A stretch of 64,000 bases of DNA from Bacteroidales bacterium (GCA_030683155.1 JAUXMV010000085.1:1-64000); one strand, 5' to 3'. Shown: positions 39,514-49,581, counted from the stretch's first letter. Made by a program: numbers and translations. The notes: generated from the letters alone by a model not told the origin.

Positions 39514-39532
39514 GCTATTACTGCGCTAAGCT

Positions 39533-40612
39533 TTATGCATCAAGCTCTGTTTTAATACGTTCTGCATTTTCCGCAATCTGCAATTTTTCAAATATTTCAT
39601 TAATATCACCGTCAATGATTGCAGAAAGGTTATAAAGGGTAAGATTTATACGATGGTCGGTCACCCTTCCCTGAGGCCAGTTATAGGTTCTGATTTTGGC
39701 CGACCTGTCACCCGTTGATACCATTGTTTTGCGTTTCGAAGCAATTTCTTCCAGATACTTGCTGTATTCCCGCTCAAAAAGGCGGCTACGCAACACTTTC
39801 ATTGCCTTGGCCAAATTCTTTATCTGCGATTTCTCGTCCTGACATGAAACAACGATACCGCTGGGAATATGCGTGAGTCTTATTGCAGAATAGGTCGTAT
39901 TTACTGACTGTCCGCCAGGACCCGAAGAGCAAAAAGTGTCTTTGCGAATATCTTTATCAAGAAGCTCAATATCAAACTCTTCTGCTTCCGGCAAAACAAC
40001 GACTGAAGCAGCAGAAGTATGCACACGTCCTTGTGTTTCCGTTTTTGGCACCCTTTGCACGCGATGCACGCCTGATTCAAACTTCAAAACTCCGTATGCA
40101 TTTTCTCCAACAACATTGAAAACAACTTCCTTATAGCCACCAACAGTGCCTTCATTCATTTCAACAACATCTGTTTTCCATCCTTTATTTTCACAATATT
40201 TCAGGTACATTCTGAAAAGGTCGCCTGCAAAAATACTGGCTTCATCACCACCAGTGCCGGCTCTGATTTCTACAATAGCATTTTTTGAATCCTGTGGATC
40301 TGAAGGAATTAGCATAAGCCGGATATCTTCTTCGAGCTTTTCTTTGGTCGCCTGAAACTCATCCAACTCTTCGCGGGCCATGTTGCGAAAATCATCGTCC
40401 TTTTCAGTGCGAATGATTTCTTTGGCGTTCTCAATATTGGCAACAACATTTTTGTATTCTTTGAAAGCACCTACAACAGGTTCAAGGTCTTTGTAATCCT
40501 TATTTAGCTTAACGTATTTCTTCATATCGGCCATTACAGCCGGGTCGTTGAGCTGCTCAGCCATTTCTTCCCATCTTCTTTTGATGGTTTCCAACTTATC
40601 TACAATATCCAC
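39533..40612 (-). CDS. prfA: Peptide chain release factor 1
   Basis: '[21 protein letters not shown]', '[39 protein letters not shown]', '[23 protein letters not shown]'. Confidence 0.97.
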   Translation of the reverse strand: MDIVDKLETIKRRWEEMAEQLNDPAVMADMKKYVKLNKDYKDLEPVVGAFKEYKNVVANIENAKEIIRTEKDDDFRNMAREELDEFQATKEKLEEDIRLMLIPSDPQDSKNAIVEIRAGTGGDEASIFAGDLFRMYLKYCENKGWKTDVVEMNEGTVGGYKEVVFNVVGENAYGVLKFESGVHRVQRVPKTETQGRVHTSAASVVVLPEAEEFDIELLDKDIRKDTFCSSGPGGQSVNTTYSAIRLTHIPSGIVVSCQDEKSQIKNLAKAMKVLRSRLFEREYSKYLEEIASKRKTMVSTGDRSAKIRTYNWPQGRVTDHRINLTLYNLSAIIDGDINEIFEKLQIAENAERIKTELDA

Positions 40613-40719
40613 AATAGCAATTTTTTAGGCTGCAAAATTAAGCAATCTGACCGAAGTCTCATGCATTGACGCCTACATTTTCTGAACTTAGAAATCTGAC
40701 AAGAAAAATGGAATAGAAA

Positions 40720-41889
40720 TCAGGTATAAATAAAGCTTCCAAATTCGGAAGTAATGGTGAGTTTTTTTTCTGCAGAAGCCTCACAAAAGCCTATGATTCT
40801 GCCTTCTACGTTAAATGAGGCTGCTATTTCGATGATCTTTTCAGCAGTATTTTCATCTGTATAAACTTCCATTCTGTGTCCCATGTTAAACACCTTATAC
40901 ATCTCTTTCCAATCGGTATCCGATACTTTCTGAATCATGCTGAAGAGCGGTGGAACAGGAAAAAGATTATTTTTAACAATATGAAGCTTGTCCACAAAAT
41001 GAAGCACTTTGGTCTGAGCACCGCCGCTGCAATGAATAAGACCATGTATCTTAGGCCTGAATTGTTCAATAACCTCTTTAAGGATGGGTGCATAGGTTCG
41101 TGTGGGAGCCAAAACCATTTTACCGGCATCGACACCTTCCACATCAGTCAGGTCATTCACTGAAAAGATTCCGCTATAAACCAAATCTGATGGAATTGAG
41201 GCATCGTAACTTTCAGGATATTTTGTAGCATAGGCCTTGCTGAATACATCATGTCTGGCAGAGGTTAAGCCATTGCTTCCCATCCCGCCGTTATAATGAT
41301 CTTCGTACGTTGCCTGCCCAAATGAAGCGAGCCCAACAATGACATCTCCTGGTTTAATGTTTGTTTCGATCACATCCTTTCGCGGAATTCGCGCAGTAAC
41401 AGTGCTGTCAACAACAATTGTGCGAACAAGGTCGCCGAGGTCAGCAGTTTCGCCGCCGGTAAGCCAGATGCCAATACCAAGTGACCTCATTTTTTCGAGG
41501 AACTTTTCAGTGCCATTAATAAGTGCAGCGATTACCTCTCCTGGAATTAAATTTTTATTGCGTCCAATGGTAGATGACAATAAAATTCTGTTAGTGACAC
41601 CAACACATAAAACATCGTCAGTATTCATCACGATTGCGTCCTGAGCAATACCTTCCCAAACTGAAATATCGCCTGTTTCACGCCAATAAAGGTAGGCTAG
41701 CGATGATTTTGTTCCGGCTCCATCAGCGTGCATTATATTGCACCATTCACTATCGTTGCCTAGAATGTCAGGTATTATCTTACAAAAAGCATTGGGAAAC
41801 AATCCTTTATCAATTCCGCTTATCGCTTGATGAACATCTTCTTTTGATGCAGAGACTCCACGAAGGTTATAGCGCTGCTGACCATCCAT
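40720..41889 (-). CDS. purM: Phosphoribosylformylglycinamidine cyclo-ligase (AIR synthase)
   Basis: 'MHADGAGTKSSLAYLYW', 'DAIVMNTDDVLCVG', 'GLASFGQATYEDHYNGGMGSNGLTSARH', 'LIHCSGGAQTKVLHF', 'VFNMGHRMEVY'. Confidence 0.92.
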   Translation of the reverse strand: MDGQQRYNLRGVSASKEDVHQAISGIDKGLFPNAFCKIIPDILGNDSEWCNIMHADGAGTKSSLAYLYWRETGDISVWEGIAQDAIVMNTDDVLCVGVTNRILLSSTIGRNKNLIPGEVIAALINGTEKFLEKMRSLGIGIWLTGGETADLGDLVRTIVVDSTVTARIPRKDVIETNIKPGDVIVGLASFGQATYEDHYNGGMGSNGLTSARHDVFSKAYATKYPESYDASIPSDLVYSGIFSVNDLTDVEGVDAGKMVLAPTRTYAPILKEVIEQFRPKIHGLIHCSGGAQTKVLHFVDKLHIVKNNLFPVPPLFSMIQKVSDTDWKEMYKVFNMGHRMEVYTDENTAEKIIEIAASFNVEGRIIGFCEASAEKKLTITSEFGSFIYT

Positions 41890-41891
41890 GA

Positions 41892-44342
41892 TTACTTAAT
41901 AATTAACATTTTTGAAGCTGTATCAAATTCAAAATTTCCAAAACGGCTGAGCAAGCGTTGTCCAAAAACTAAATTGGTGTCAAGTTTGTGCACAACAGTA
42001 ATTTCAACATCTTTTAAAGTACGGTTTGCAATGCGCACTTCTTTAAGGGTAAATACTGCACCATCGGCAATCGTTCCATCCTTTAACAGCACTTCAGCAT
42101 CACCCAAAAGATTATCTCTGCTGAAAACGCCTTTCTTAAGAAACTCCATTGCCTTGTTTAAAGAAATGGATGTATTCTCAATCCTGTTGTAGATGAACTT
42201 TTCAGAATAATTATCTATAAAACACTCTGCTTCAAACAATCCTTCTTTATTGATTGCAAAACCAATCTTATTGTCTTCAGGGTTAATTGCGATATCAGTC
42301 GAAACGGCCAATGGCTGATTGGCAGCTTTCGGCACAAAATCTTTGCTAAGCACCTTGAATTCAGTTCTGCGGTTAAGTTGATGTGCAGCTTCCTTTTCGT
42401 CGTTATTTTTTATATTATTGATAAAATCTTCTGTAAGCACGACCCCCGAGTTGAATGTAAAACCATTCACGCGAAAATCACGTTCAAGTGCTCTGGGAAC
42501 TCTCTCACCATATCCCTTTGCAATAAGCCTTTCAGGATCAATACCTCTCAAAATCAAATAATCAACAACAGACTGCGCTCTGCGTTGTGACAGAATATCA
42601 TTTCTTTCTTCCGTATCACGGTTGTCGGTATGTGAGGCAAGCTCAATGATTATCGTTGGATTATTTTGAAGGGTAAGGATTAAACCCTGAAGTGAATCCT
42701 CATATTGCGGTTTGAGTTCCCACCTCGCCAAATCATAAAGGATATCCGGCAAAGGAATGGGCGCTTCAGGAATGGGTTCGAGCAACAAATCAACAACAAA
42801 ATCACGGCTAAACTCTACCCCGACAGTTGTTTCAACAGCAGTTTTGGTAAAGTAGTTTTCTTTGTCAACAATAATCTCGTATGTTGTGTTTTTATCAATT
42901 TGAGAGCTGCCAAAGAGGTAGTAACCTTTATCATTTGTACGCGTGGTTACGCTCATGCCATTTGATCCAATAAGTTTCACACTTGCATTTTCAACAAAGA
43001 GCAAAGTCTTTTCATCTTTGATGGTTCCAGCAAGCGTAAACAAAACCGGTGGTTCAATAAAATAATACAGGTTATCGATACCTCTGATATTATTTCTGTT
43101 GCTTGCAAAAAATCCGCGTTCTTCAGTTGGGTGAAAAGTAATGGAAAAATCATCATTTACAGAATTCATCGGATGCTTGAGGTTCTTTGGAACACCCCAG
43201 TTACCGGCTGAATCAACAGTAGATACAAAAATATCAAAGCCACCCATACCACCATGACCATTTGACGAGAAGTAAAGTGTTGTATCGTTCCGCAAAAAAG
43301 GAAACACTTCATCACCCTTGGTGTTTACCGCAGGACCGATATTCATCGGACGGTTGAAGGGTTGTGTTTTTGAATCGCGCAAGGCCATCCAGATATCTCT
43401 TCCGCCAAAGCCACCTTTTCTTTCAGCTGCAAAATAGATTATCAACTCATTGTTACTGAGTGTTGGGTGCCCAATAATATCTACACTATCAACACCGCGT
43501 ATCTGCAATGGAACTGGCTGACTCCAGTTTCTTCCACTTCGGTTGCTCACAAAGATCTGGCAGCCTGAAGTCTGTTGTGGAATATTGTTACATCGCGTAA
43601 AATAAAGTGTATTGAAAGCACTATTCATAAAGGGTGCGCCTTCATTTGCAGTCGTATTGATGGTTTCAGTATCATCAAGTCGTTGAGGTGTGCTCCACTG
43701 ATCATTTCGATCAAGTCTGGCTGTATAAAGATCGCTAAAGCTTTGGTTTGTCCATCTGTCTTTTTCTTTACCGGATGAACCATCACGCGTAGAGGTAAAT
43801 ATTATTTCATTGTAATTGTTAGAAGACCATGTTGCTCCAAAATCAGCTTCACGTGAATTGACTTTCTTTAACATTGTTACTTCAAATCGGGATGGATTTT
43901 CAAGCCATTCCTCAATTAATTTTGCAGACTCCAAACCTAGCTGACCACGCGGATCATCAGGCACTCTTTCAATATATTGACTATAAAACTCAATAGCTTC
44001 GGGAAACTTTTGGTTCATTTTAAGCAGATCGGCAAAAATGAGAAGAACTTCTGGTGTACGTTCCGGGATATCGCTTCGGAGCACTCTTCTGTAAGTAGCT
44101 TCGGCACGCCTGTAATTTCCAGTCAAACGATAACTTTCTGCCAAACGATAGCTAATACGATTTCGTTCATCTGAATTTCGTTTAACCCGTCCATAAGCCT
44201 TTTTGTAGCGGTCAATCGCTAAAGAGTATTGTTTTCTGTCGAAAGCCTCATCCGCACTTTTTGAAACATTGCGTTGCGCATGCAAAGAAAGACTTGACAG
44301 ACAAAGAAAGAAAAAAACAGTTAATATTGGAATCAGTTTCAT
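41892..44342 (-). CDS. TPR / PD40 beta-propeller / carboxypeptidase-regulatory / OmpA-family envelope protein with C-terminal retropepsin-like domain
   Basis: TPRs ('SYRLTGNYRRAEATYRRVL'), PD40 'DTTLYFSSNGHGGMGGFDIFVS', OmpA 'IIIELASHTDNRDTEERNDILSQRRAQSVVDYLILRGIDPERLIAKGYGE', then 'LKEVRIANRTLKDVEITVVHKLDTNLVFGQRLLSRFGNFEFDTASKMLII'. Confidence 0.88.
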   Translation of the reverse strand: MKLIPILTVFFFLCLSSLSLHAQRNVSKSADEAFDRKQYSLAIDRYKKAYGRVKRNSDERNRISYRLAESYRLTGNYRRAEATYRRVLRSDIPERTPEVLLIFADLLKMNQKFPEAIEFYSQYIERVPDDPRGQLGLESAKLIEEWLENPSRFEVTMLKKVNSREADFGATWSSNNYNEIIFTSTRDGSSGKEKDRWTNQSFSDLYTARLDRNDQWSTPQRLDDTETINTTANEGAPFMNSAFNTLYFTRCNNIPQQTSGCQIFVSNRSGRNWSQPVPLQIRGVDSVDIIGHPTLSNNELIIYFAAERKGGFGGRDIWMALRDSKTQPFNRPMNIGPAVNTKGDEVFPFLRNDTTLYFSSNGHGGMGGFDIFVSTVDSAGNWGVPKNLKHPMNSVNDDFSITFHPTEERGFFASNRNNIRGIDNLYYFIEPPVLFTLAGTIKDEKTLLFVENASVKLIGSNGMSVTTRTNDKGYYLFGSSQIDKNTTYEIIVDKENYFTKTAVETTVGVEFSRDFVVDLLLEPIPEAPIPLPDILYDLARWELKPQYEDSLQGLILTLQNNPTIIIELASHTDNRDTEERNDILSQRRAQSVVDYLILRGIDPERLIAKGYGERVPRALERDFRVNGFTFNSGVVLTEDFINNIKNNDEKEAAHQLNRRTEFKVLSKDFVPKAANQPLAVSTDIAINPEDNKIGFAINKEGLFEAECFIDNYSEKFIYNRIENTSISLNKAMEFLKKGVFSRDNLLGDAEVLLKDGTIADGAVFTLKEVRIANRTLKDVEITVVHKLDTNLVFGQRLLSRFGNFEFDTASKMLIIK

Positions 44343-44390
44343 TATTTATCCCGGTATCATTTAATGATTGGTAACGTTTGAAATTCAGTT

Positions 44391-44765
44391 TTATTGGACT
44401 GAACGTGTTGTATCAGAAATAATATCTTTATCTGTGAGAGGTTTTTCTTCAAGAAGAATTTCATTTTTAGTTTCGTTATTTTCAGCTGGGAAGTCATCAT
44501 CATCACTCTTTGCAATTGATTTATCATCAGGCTTTTGCTGCTGATTTCTTTGCTCAAGAAACTCACTATAACGCGTTTCCCGTTCTATTCTTTGCACCTC
44601 TTTGTTGATTTCATTTTTGAAACCTGCAGAAGCCCTTTTCATTTCATTTATTGTTTTACCAAGCGTTCGCGCCACCTCTGGCAAGCGCTGAGGACCCAAT
44701 ACAACAAACAAAACCAGAATTATGAGTATAATCTCACCTGAGCCAAAATCAAAGAAAAGTAGCAT
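44391..44765 (-). CDS. tatA: Sec-independent translocase TatA/E family protein
   Basis: 'LLFFDFGSGEIILIILVLFVVLGPQRLPEVARTLGKTINEMKRASAGFKNEI'; ATG at 44765 preferred. Confidence 0.92.
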   Translation of the reverse strand: MLLFFDFGSGEIILIILVLFVVLGPQRLPEVARTLGKTINEMKRASAGFKNEINKEVQRIERETRYSEFLEQRNQQQKPDDKSIAKSDDDDFPAENNETKNEILLEEKPLTDKDIISDTTRSVQ

Positions 44766-44835
44766 TTCATGTGCTTTTAAGTGATGCAAAAATAAGAATT
44801 ATGCTGGCACGATTGCGATAGTTTAACTAAAATGC

Positions 44836-44871
44836 ATAAAAAAGTCCGGACACTGAAAACAATGCCCGGAC
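44836..44871 (-). terminator. Rho-independent terminator downstream of secDF
   Basis: Minus strand: GTCCGG-gcattgttttcagtgt-CCGGAC-TTTTTT. Confidence 0.75.
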
Positions 44872-44897
44872 AATATTCTTTTCTAGCTATAAACGAA

Positions 44898-47800
44898 TTA
44901 TTTCTTTTTAGCTGTTTTGGCTGCAATAGCTTCCTCTTCCTTTTTCATTTTTGAGCCGCCAAGCAAATCAAAAACGATTGGACTCGCATTGAACACAGAT
45001 GAGTATGTACCGAAAGCAATACCCATCAACAAGGCGAATACAAATCCGCGGATAACTTCACCGCCAAAAATAGAGATGATCAGCAGTACGAGAATTGTTG
45101 TTCCTGAGGTATTGATAGTACGGGTTAGTGTACTGTTCAAACCATCATTAATATTGGTTCTGAGGAGTCTTTTTGGATACAGGTTCACGTTTTCACGAAT
45201 ACGGTCAAAGATGATAACAGTGTCGTTAATCGAATATCCGATGATGGTGAGGATTGCTGCGATAAATGCCTGGTCAACTTCCATGCTGAAAGGCAAAATA
45301 TTGTAGAAAATCGAGAATAGCCCAAGAACAATAATTGTATCATGTGCCAAAGCGATAAGACCAGCGAGTCCATACTGCCATTTTCTGAATCGAATTGCAA
45401 TGTAAATAAAAATAATTATTAAAGAAAGAATGATAGCTGTTATGGCTTTATTCCGGATATCGTCGGCGATTGTAGGTCCAATTTTTTGTGAACTAAGGAT
45501 ACCGATAAATTTATCACTTGCTTCTTCATCTGAAGTAAATTGATCGTAAGTGATAGGTGTTGCAAAAAATTCCTTCAAACTAACGTAAAGCATGCTTTGA
45601 ATGATTGAATCAACTTCTTTGTTGTCGTCTTCAATCATAAATTTAGTCGTAATTTTCACCTGACGATTTGGTCCAAAAGTTTTCACTTCCGGAGTAGCTT
45701 CTGTAAATTCAGCAGTTAATGCTTTTCTGACATCATTTACGGTAACATCCTGATCAAAACGTACCAGGTAAGTACGTCCGCCCGTGAAGTCAACACCAAA
45801 GTTTAATCCACGGAAAGTGAGTGAACCAAGGCTGATGACAATTAAAGCAATCGAAAATATGTATGCTTTCTTACGCATCGAAAGAAAGTCAATATGAACA
45901 TCTGACAAGAAGTTAAGAGTTAGTTTACTTCCAAAACTAATTTTCTTGTCGTTATCAAGCAGGTAAATGAAGATAATACGGGAAATAAGGATGGCTGTGA
46001 AAAGTGAAGTTAACAAACCAATGATAAGTGTTGTTGCAAAACCCTGAACAGGACCAGTTCCAAAAGTGTAGAGTACGATACCTGTTAACAAAGTGGTTAC
46101 GTTTCCGTCGATAATAGCTGAATAAGCATTTTTGTATCCATCTTCAATAGCGAGTCGTATTCCTTTTCCAAGTCGTATTTCTTCTTTGATACGTTCGTAG
46201 ATAATAACGTTGGCATCAACCGCCATACCAAGTGTAAGTACAATACCAGCAATACCGGGTAATGTGAGTACAGCGCCCAATGAAGCCAAGACACCAAAAA
46301 GGAAGAAAATATTTGTAAAGAGTGCAAGGTCAGCAATAAGTCCTGATTTACCATAATAAAACACCATATAGATCAGTACCAGCACAAATGCAAGTACAAA
46401 TGACCAAAGACCTGCATTTACAGCTTCACGACCCAATGAAGGACCTACGACAGCCTCTTCCATAATACGTGAAGGTGCAGGAAGTTTACCAGCTTTTAGG
46501 ATGTTGGCTAAATCCTGAGCTTCCTCAATAGACATCTCTCCACCTGAAATAGAAGAGCGGCCATTGGGTATTTCGTCGTTTACTACTGGAAATGAATAAA
46601 CATAATCATCAAGTACGATTGCAACTTGCTTTCCAATGTTTTCACCTGTAAGGCGTTTCCAAATTTTCGCACCTTCACTATTCATTTGAATAGTTACTTC
46701 CACACGACCATTTTGATCAAAATCCTGACGGGCATCAACAATAACTTCACCGCCAAGAGCGGGCTTGTTATCACGAGAAGTTTTTAAAGCAACAAGCTCC
46801 AGTACTCCGGGTTGACCAGCTGCTTCTCCTCTTGGTTTAACAGTCCAGGCAAGTTTCATATTGCGTGGAAATACTCCCTGAACTCTTCTCAGCATATTGT
46901 TTATGCGCGCTGTATCTTTCACCAATGCCTGACCAACACGTGCGGTGTTGCCCGGGAAATAACGGCCTGACTCATCTTGAAAAAAGGAAGGCATTAAGTA
47001 TGCATAAAGCGGGTTATTTTTTGAGTATTCTTCAAAACTTGCTTCTTCGTCTTCCTTGCCATCTGCCTTAACCTGATCAAGAAGGCTGAGCTCAGTAGAA
47101 TCGGCATCAGCACTTGCATCATCAGAAGGTTCTTCTGCTTCTGAATCTGTAAGCGGTTCTGTTTCGCCTGTTTCTGATGTTTTCACCTCATCGACATTTG
47201 TCAATTGCGCAAGACGCTGATTGGCCTCGTCAAAAAATGAATAAACTTCGGAAAAATTATATGTTTCCCAGAATTCAAGCTGTGCAGTACCCTGTAAGAG
47301 TTTTCTAACACGCTTTGGATCTTTGATACCCGGCAATTCGACCAGAATACGGCCAGAAGTTGCCAATTTCTGAATATTGGGTTGGGTTACACCAAAGCGG
47401 TCAATACGGGTACGAAGAATCTGAAATGATCTGTCAATGGCTGCTTCCGACTCATTACGAATGACACTCAGAACCTCTGCATTGGTTGAGTTGGTTGTAA
47501 TTCCTTTTTCTTTAAACTCGTATAAAAAGATAGAAGCTAGTCTTGCATTTGGATCAATCTCGCTGAATGACTCTCCAAACAATGTGACAAAGTCTTTTTG
47601 ACTGTTCTTTTGCTTTTCGATTGCAAGTTCAATTGCCTGTGTGAAAACAGGATCCTGACTATTGCCGCCTAATGCGATGATAATGTCTTTGACTGACACC
47701 TCAAGAACAACGTTCATTCCACCTTTAAGGTCAAGACCAAGATTGATTGTCCGTTCTTTAGCGTCCCGATAGGTGTACTTATCGATTAAAAGATTGTATA

Positions 47801-48047
47801 CAACCTGGTTATCCATCGAATCGAGAAAATAGGTTTCTCTGGCCTCGACTATGGAATCCAATAGATGTTTATACAGCATTTCGTCACCCTTTGCAAGCTC
47901 ATTTGCAAGCTTTAATGCTGCCTCACTATTGGCATACACTGCTGCTTTGCGCTCTACCCTTCCCGCTACAAATGTGAACGAAAGCTGGTAAAGCGAAACG
48001 ATTGCGAGGGCAATTGCAAAGACTTTAATAGCTCCTTTGTTTTGCAT
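44898..48047 (-). CDS. secDF: Protein translocase SecDF fusion
   Basis: SecD 'LGLDLKGGMNVVLEV', 'AGIVLTLGMAVDANVIIYERIKEE'; SecF 'FGVDFTGGRTYLVRF', 'IIGYSINDTVIIFDRIREN'. Confidence 0.97.
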   Translation of the reverse strand: MQNKGAIKVFAIALAIVSLYQLSFTFVAGRVERKAAVYANSEAALKLANELAKGDEMLYKHLLDSIVEARETYFLDSMDNQVVYNLLIDKYTYRDAKERTINLGLDLKGGMNVVLEVSVKDIIIALGGNSQDPVFTQAIELAIEKQKNSQKDFVTLFGESFSEIDPNARLASIFLYEFKEKGITTNSTNAEVLSVIRNESEAAIDRSFQILRTRIDRFGVTQPNIQKLATSGRILVELPGIKDPKRVRKLLQGTAQLEFWETYNFSEVYSFFDEANQRLAQLTNVDEVKTSETGETEPLTDSEAEEPSDDASADADSTELSLLDQVKADGKEDEEASFEEYSKNNPLYAYLMPSFFQDESGRYFPGNTARVGQALVKDTARINNMLRRVQGVFPRNMKLAWTVKPRGEAAGQPGVLELVALKTSRDNKPALGGEVIVDARQDFDQNGRVEVTIQMNSEGAKIWKRLTGENIGKQVAIVLDDYVYSFPVVNDEIPNGRSSISGGEMSIEEAQDLANILKAGKLPAPSRIMEEAVVGPSLGREAVNAGLWSFVLAFVLVLIYMVFYYGKSGLIADLALFTNIFFLFGVLASLGAVLTLPGIAGIVLTLGMAVDANVIIYERIKEEIRLGKGIRLAIEDGYKNAYSAIIDGNVTTLLTGIVLYTFGTGPVQGFATTLIIGLLTSLFTAILISRIIFIYLLDNDKKISFGSKLTLNFLSDVHIDFLSMRKKAYIFSIALIVISLGSLTFRGLNFGVDFTGGRTYLVRFDQDVTVNDVRKALTAEFTEATPEVKTFGPNRQVKITTKFMIEDDNKEVDSIIQSMLYVSLKEFFATPITYDQFTSDEEASDKFIGILSSQKIGPTIADDIRNKAITAIILSLIIIFIYIAIRFRKWQYGLAGLIALAHDTIIVLGLFSIFYNILPFSMEVDQAFIAAILTIIGYSINDTVIIFDRIRENVNLYPKRLLRTNINDGLNSTLTRTINTSGTTILVLLIISIFGGEVIRGFVFALLMGIAFGTYSSVFNASPIVFDLLGGSKMKKEEEAIAAKTAKKK

Positions 48048-48433
48048 TTCTGAATGTGATTTAATTAACTTTTCTTACGTGATACTTTTTTTTGAGGGTG
48101 CAAAATTAGAATAATATTTGACAACTGCCAATATTTCAGCGATTAATTGAAACCCTTCATAAAACATGTAATTTTCTGATGGGTTTCATCGTAATATTCT
48201 TGCGTTAATGCATTCAAATAAGGAGCAATAAGCCTTTGATTTTGATCCATTTTAAACAAACTGCTAAGATTTGAATCGAATTTCAGAAGAATTGACCTGG
48301 CATTATCAAAAATAATCTTGTCAAAAAACCACGAAAATTATGAAAATACATTCTATTGTTGAAGTTTATTTTCTTCGAATGAACGAATCATTTCTTCGGA
48401 TTTGTAAAAGACATGTCTCTTGTACTAATTAAG

Positions 48434-48466
48434 AATGCTTTTCAAAACAAAAAAGCATTAATTTTG
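48434..48466 (+). promoter_or_regulatory. Candidate Bacteroidetes promoter (-7 TAATTTTG at 48459-48466) preceded by a 9-bp inverted repeat
   Basis: AATGCTTTT-(8 nt)-AAAAGCATT directly abutting TAATTTTG, 32 bp before the ATG. Confidence 0.5.
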
Positions 48467-48497
48467 CCGTATCAAAAATTATAATACCATAAAATTT

Positions 48498-48962
48498 ATG
48501 AGAATGAGAACTATTTTATCCATTTTTGCTTTTGCCGGAATGACACTGTCAATTTATAGCTGTGGCGGAAGCAGCGAACCAAAAAAAACTGAAGCACCTG
48601 TAAAAGAAGAGGTAGCAGTTGTTGTAACCCAAGAATCAAATGAACTTGGAAAAAAAATCTATAACGAAAAATGTATTGTTTGTCATATGGCTAATGGTGA
48701 AGGAATACCGGGAGCATTCCCATCGCTTGTAGGCTCAGAGTATCTTTTAACCAACAAAGTTGGAGCAATTGCACAAACCCTTAACGGTGCTCCAGGTGGA
48801 AGTACTATTAAAGGTATTGTTTATAATGCACCTATGCCTCCCCAGGTTGACACTAAAGAAGAAGCTGTTGCTGTCATCAATTTTGTTTTGAATGAATGGG
48901 GCAACAATGGCGGAACTGTTACTTTGGAAGATGCTAAAGACATCGTAATAAACCCAAGATAA
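48498..48962 (+). CDS. c-type cytochrome lipoprotein
   Basis: Lipobox 'LSIYSCGG'; heme motif 'NEKCIVCHMANGEGIPGAFPSLVGSEYL'; distal Met 'GIVYNAPMPPQ'. Confidence 0.92.
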   Translation: MRMRTILSIFAFAGMTLSIYSCGGSSEPKKTEAPVKEEVAVVVTQESNELGKKIYNEKCIVCHMANGEGIPGAFPSLVGSEYLLTNKVGAIAQTLNGAPGGSTIKGIVYNAPMPPQVDTKEEAVAVINFVLNEWGNNGGTVTLEDAKDIVINPR

Positions 48963-48970
48963 TAATCGTT

Positions 48971-49507
48971 ATGATAAAAAAGAGTCTGTTTTTTAGTTTA
49001 ATGATAGCCGCAGCAGTTTTTCTGACAAGTTCCTGCGGGGCACCTCACTCACACAGTCATGATCACGACCATGATCATGATCATGATCACAGCCATGACT
49101 CAGAGATGGCTTTACCTTCTACAGGTTCGTTTGGCGAGGAAATAACCAAAGATAATGCAGTTCCTGTAAGTGAAATTGCAAGTCTAATTAATAGTGATGA
49201 ACCGATCGAAGTAAAAGTGTTTGGTACTATTCTCGAAGTTTGTCAACATACCGGTTGCTGGATGACATTTGACCTCGGCAACGGAGAAGAAATCATGGTA
49301 AATATGAAAGATCATGATTTCTATGTTCCAATGGATGCAGCAGGAAAAACAGCCTGGGTTGAGGGTCTTGCGATCCGTGAGCTGATCTCCGTTGAAATGC
49401 TAAAACATTATGCCGAAGATGCCGGTCGAAGCCAGGAATTTATTGATGCTATTACCGAAGCCGAATGGAAATATACCATCGAGGGCAAAGGAGTTATCAT
49501 CGAATAA
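48971..49507 (+). CDS. DUF4920 lipoprotein with N-terminal His-Asp-rich tract
   Basis: Lipobox 'LTSSCGAPHSHSHDHDHDHDHDHSHDSE'; 'VFGTILEVCQHTGCWMTFDLGNGEEIMVNMKDHDFYVPMDAAGKTAWVEGLA'. Confidence 0.85.
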   Translation: MIKKSLFFSLMIAAAVFLTSSCGAPHSHSHDHDHDHDHDHSHDSEMALPSTGSFGEEITKDNAVPVSEIASLINSDEPIEVKVFGTILEVCQHTGCWMTFDLGNGEEIMVNMKDHDFYVPMDAAGKTAWVEGLAIRELISVEMLKHYAEDAGRSQEFIDAITEAEWKYTIEGKGVIIE

Positions 49508-49525
49508 TCATAATTTCAAAAAAAT

Positions 49526-49563
49526 AAAAAACCCTTCAGGATAACTCCTAAAGGGTTTTTTAT
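49526..49563 (+). terminator. Bidirectional rho-independent terminator
   Basis: AAAAAACCCTTcaggataactcctaAAGGGTTTTTTA between convergent genes. Confidence 0.85.
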
Positions 49564-49581
49564 TTTTTACCCACAGGGTAA

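Noticed and set aside
49050-49101. Possible CRISPR-like or intergenic tandem repeat
   Set aside because: It is an in-frame coding microsatellite (His-Asp tract); no spacers or cas genes.
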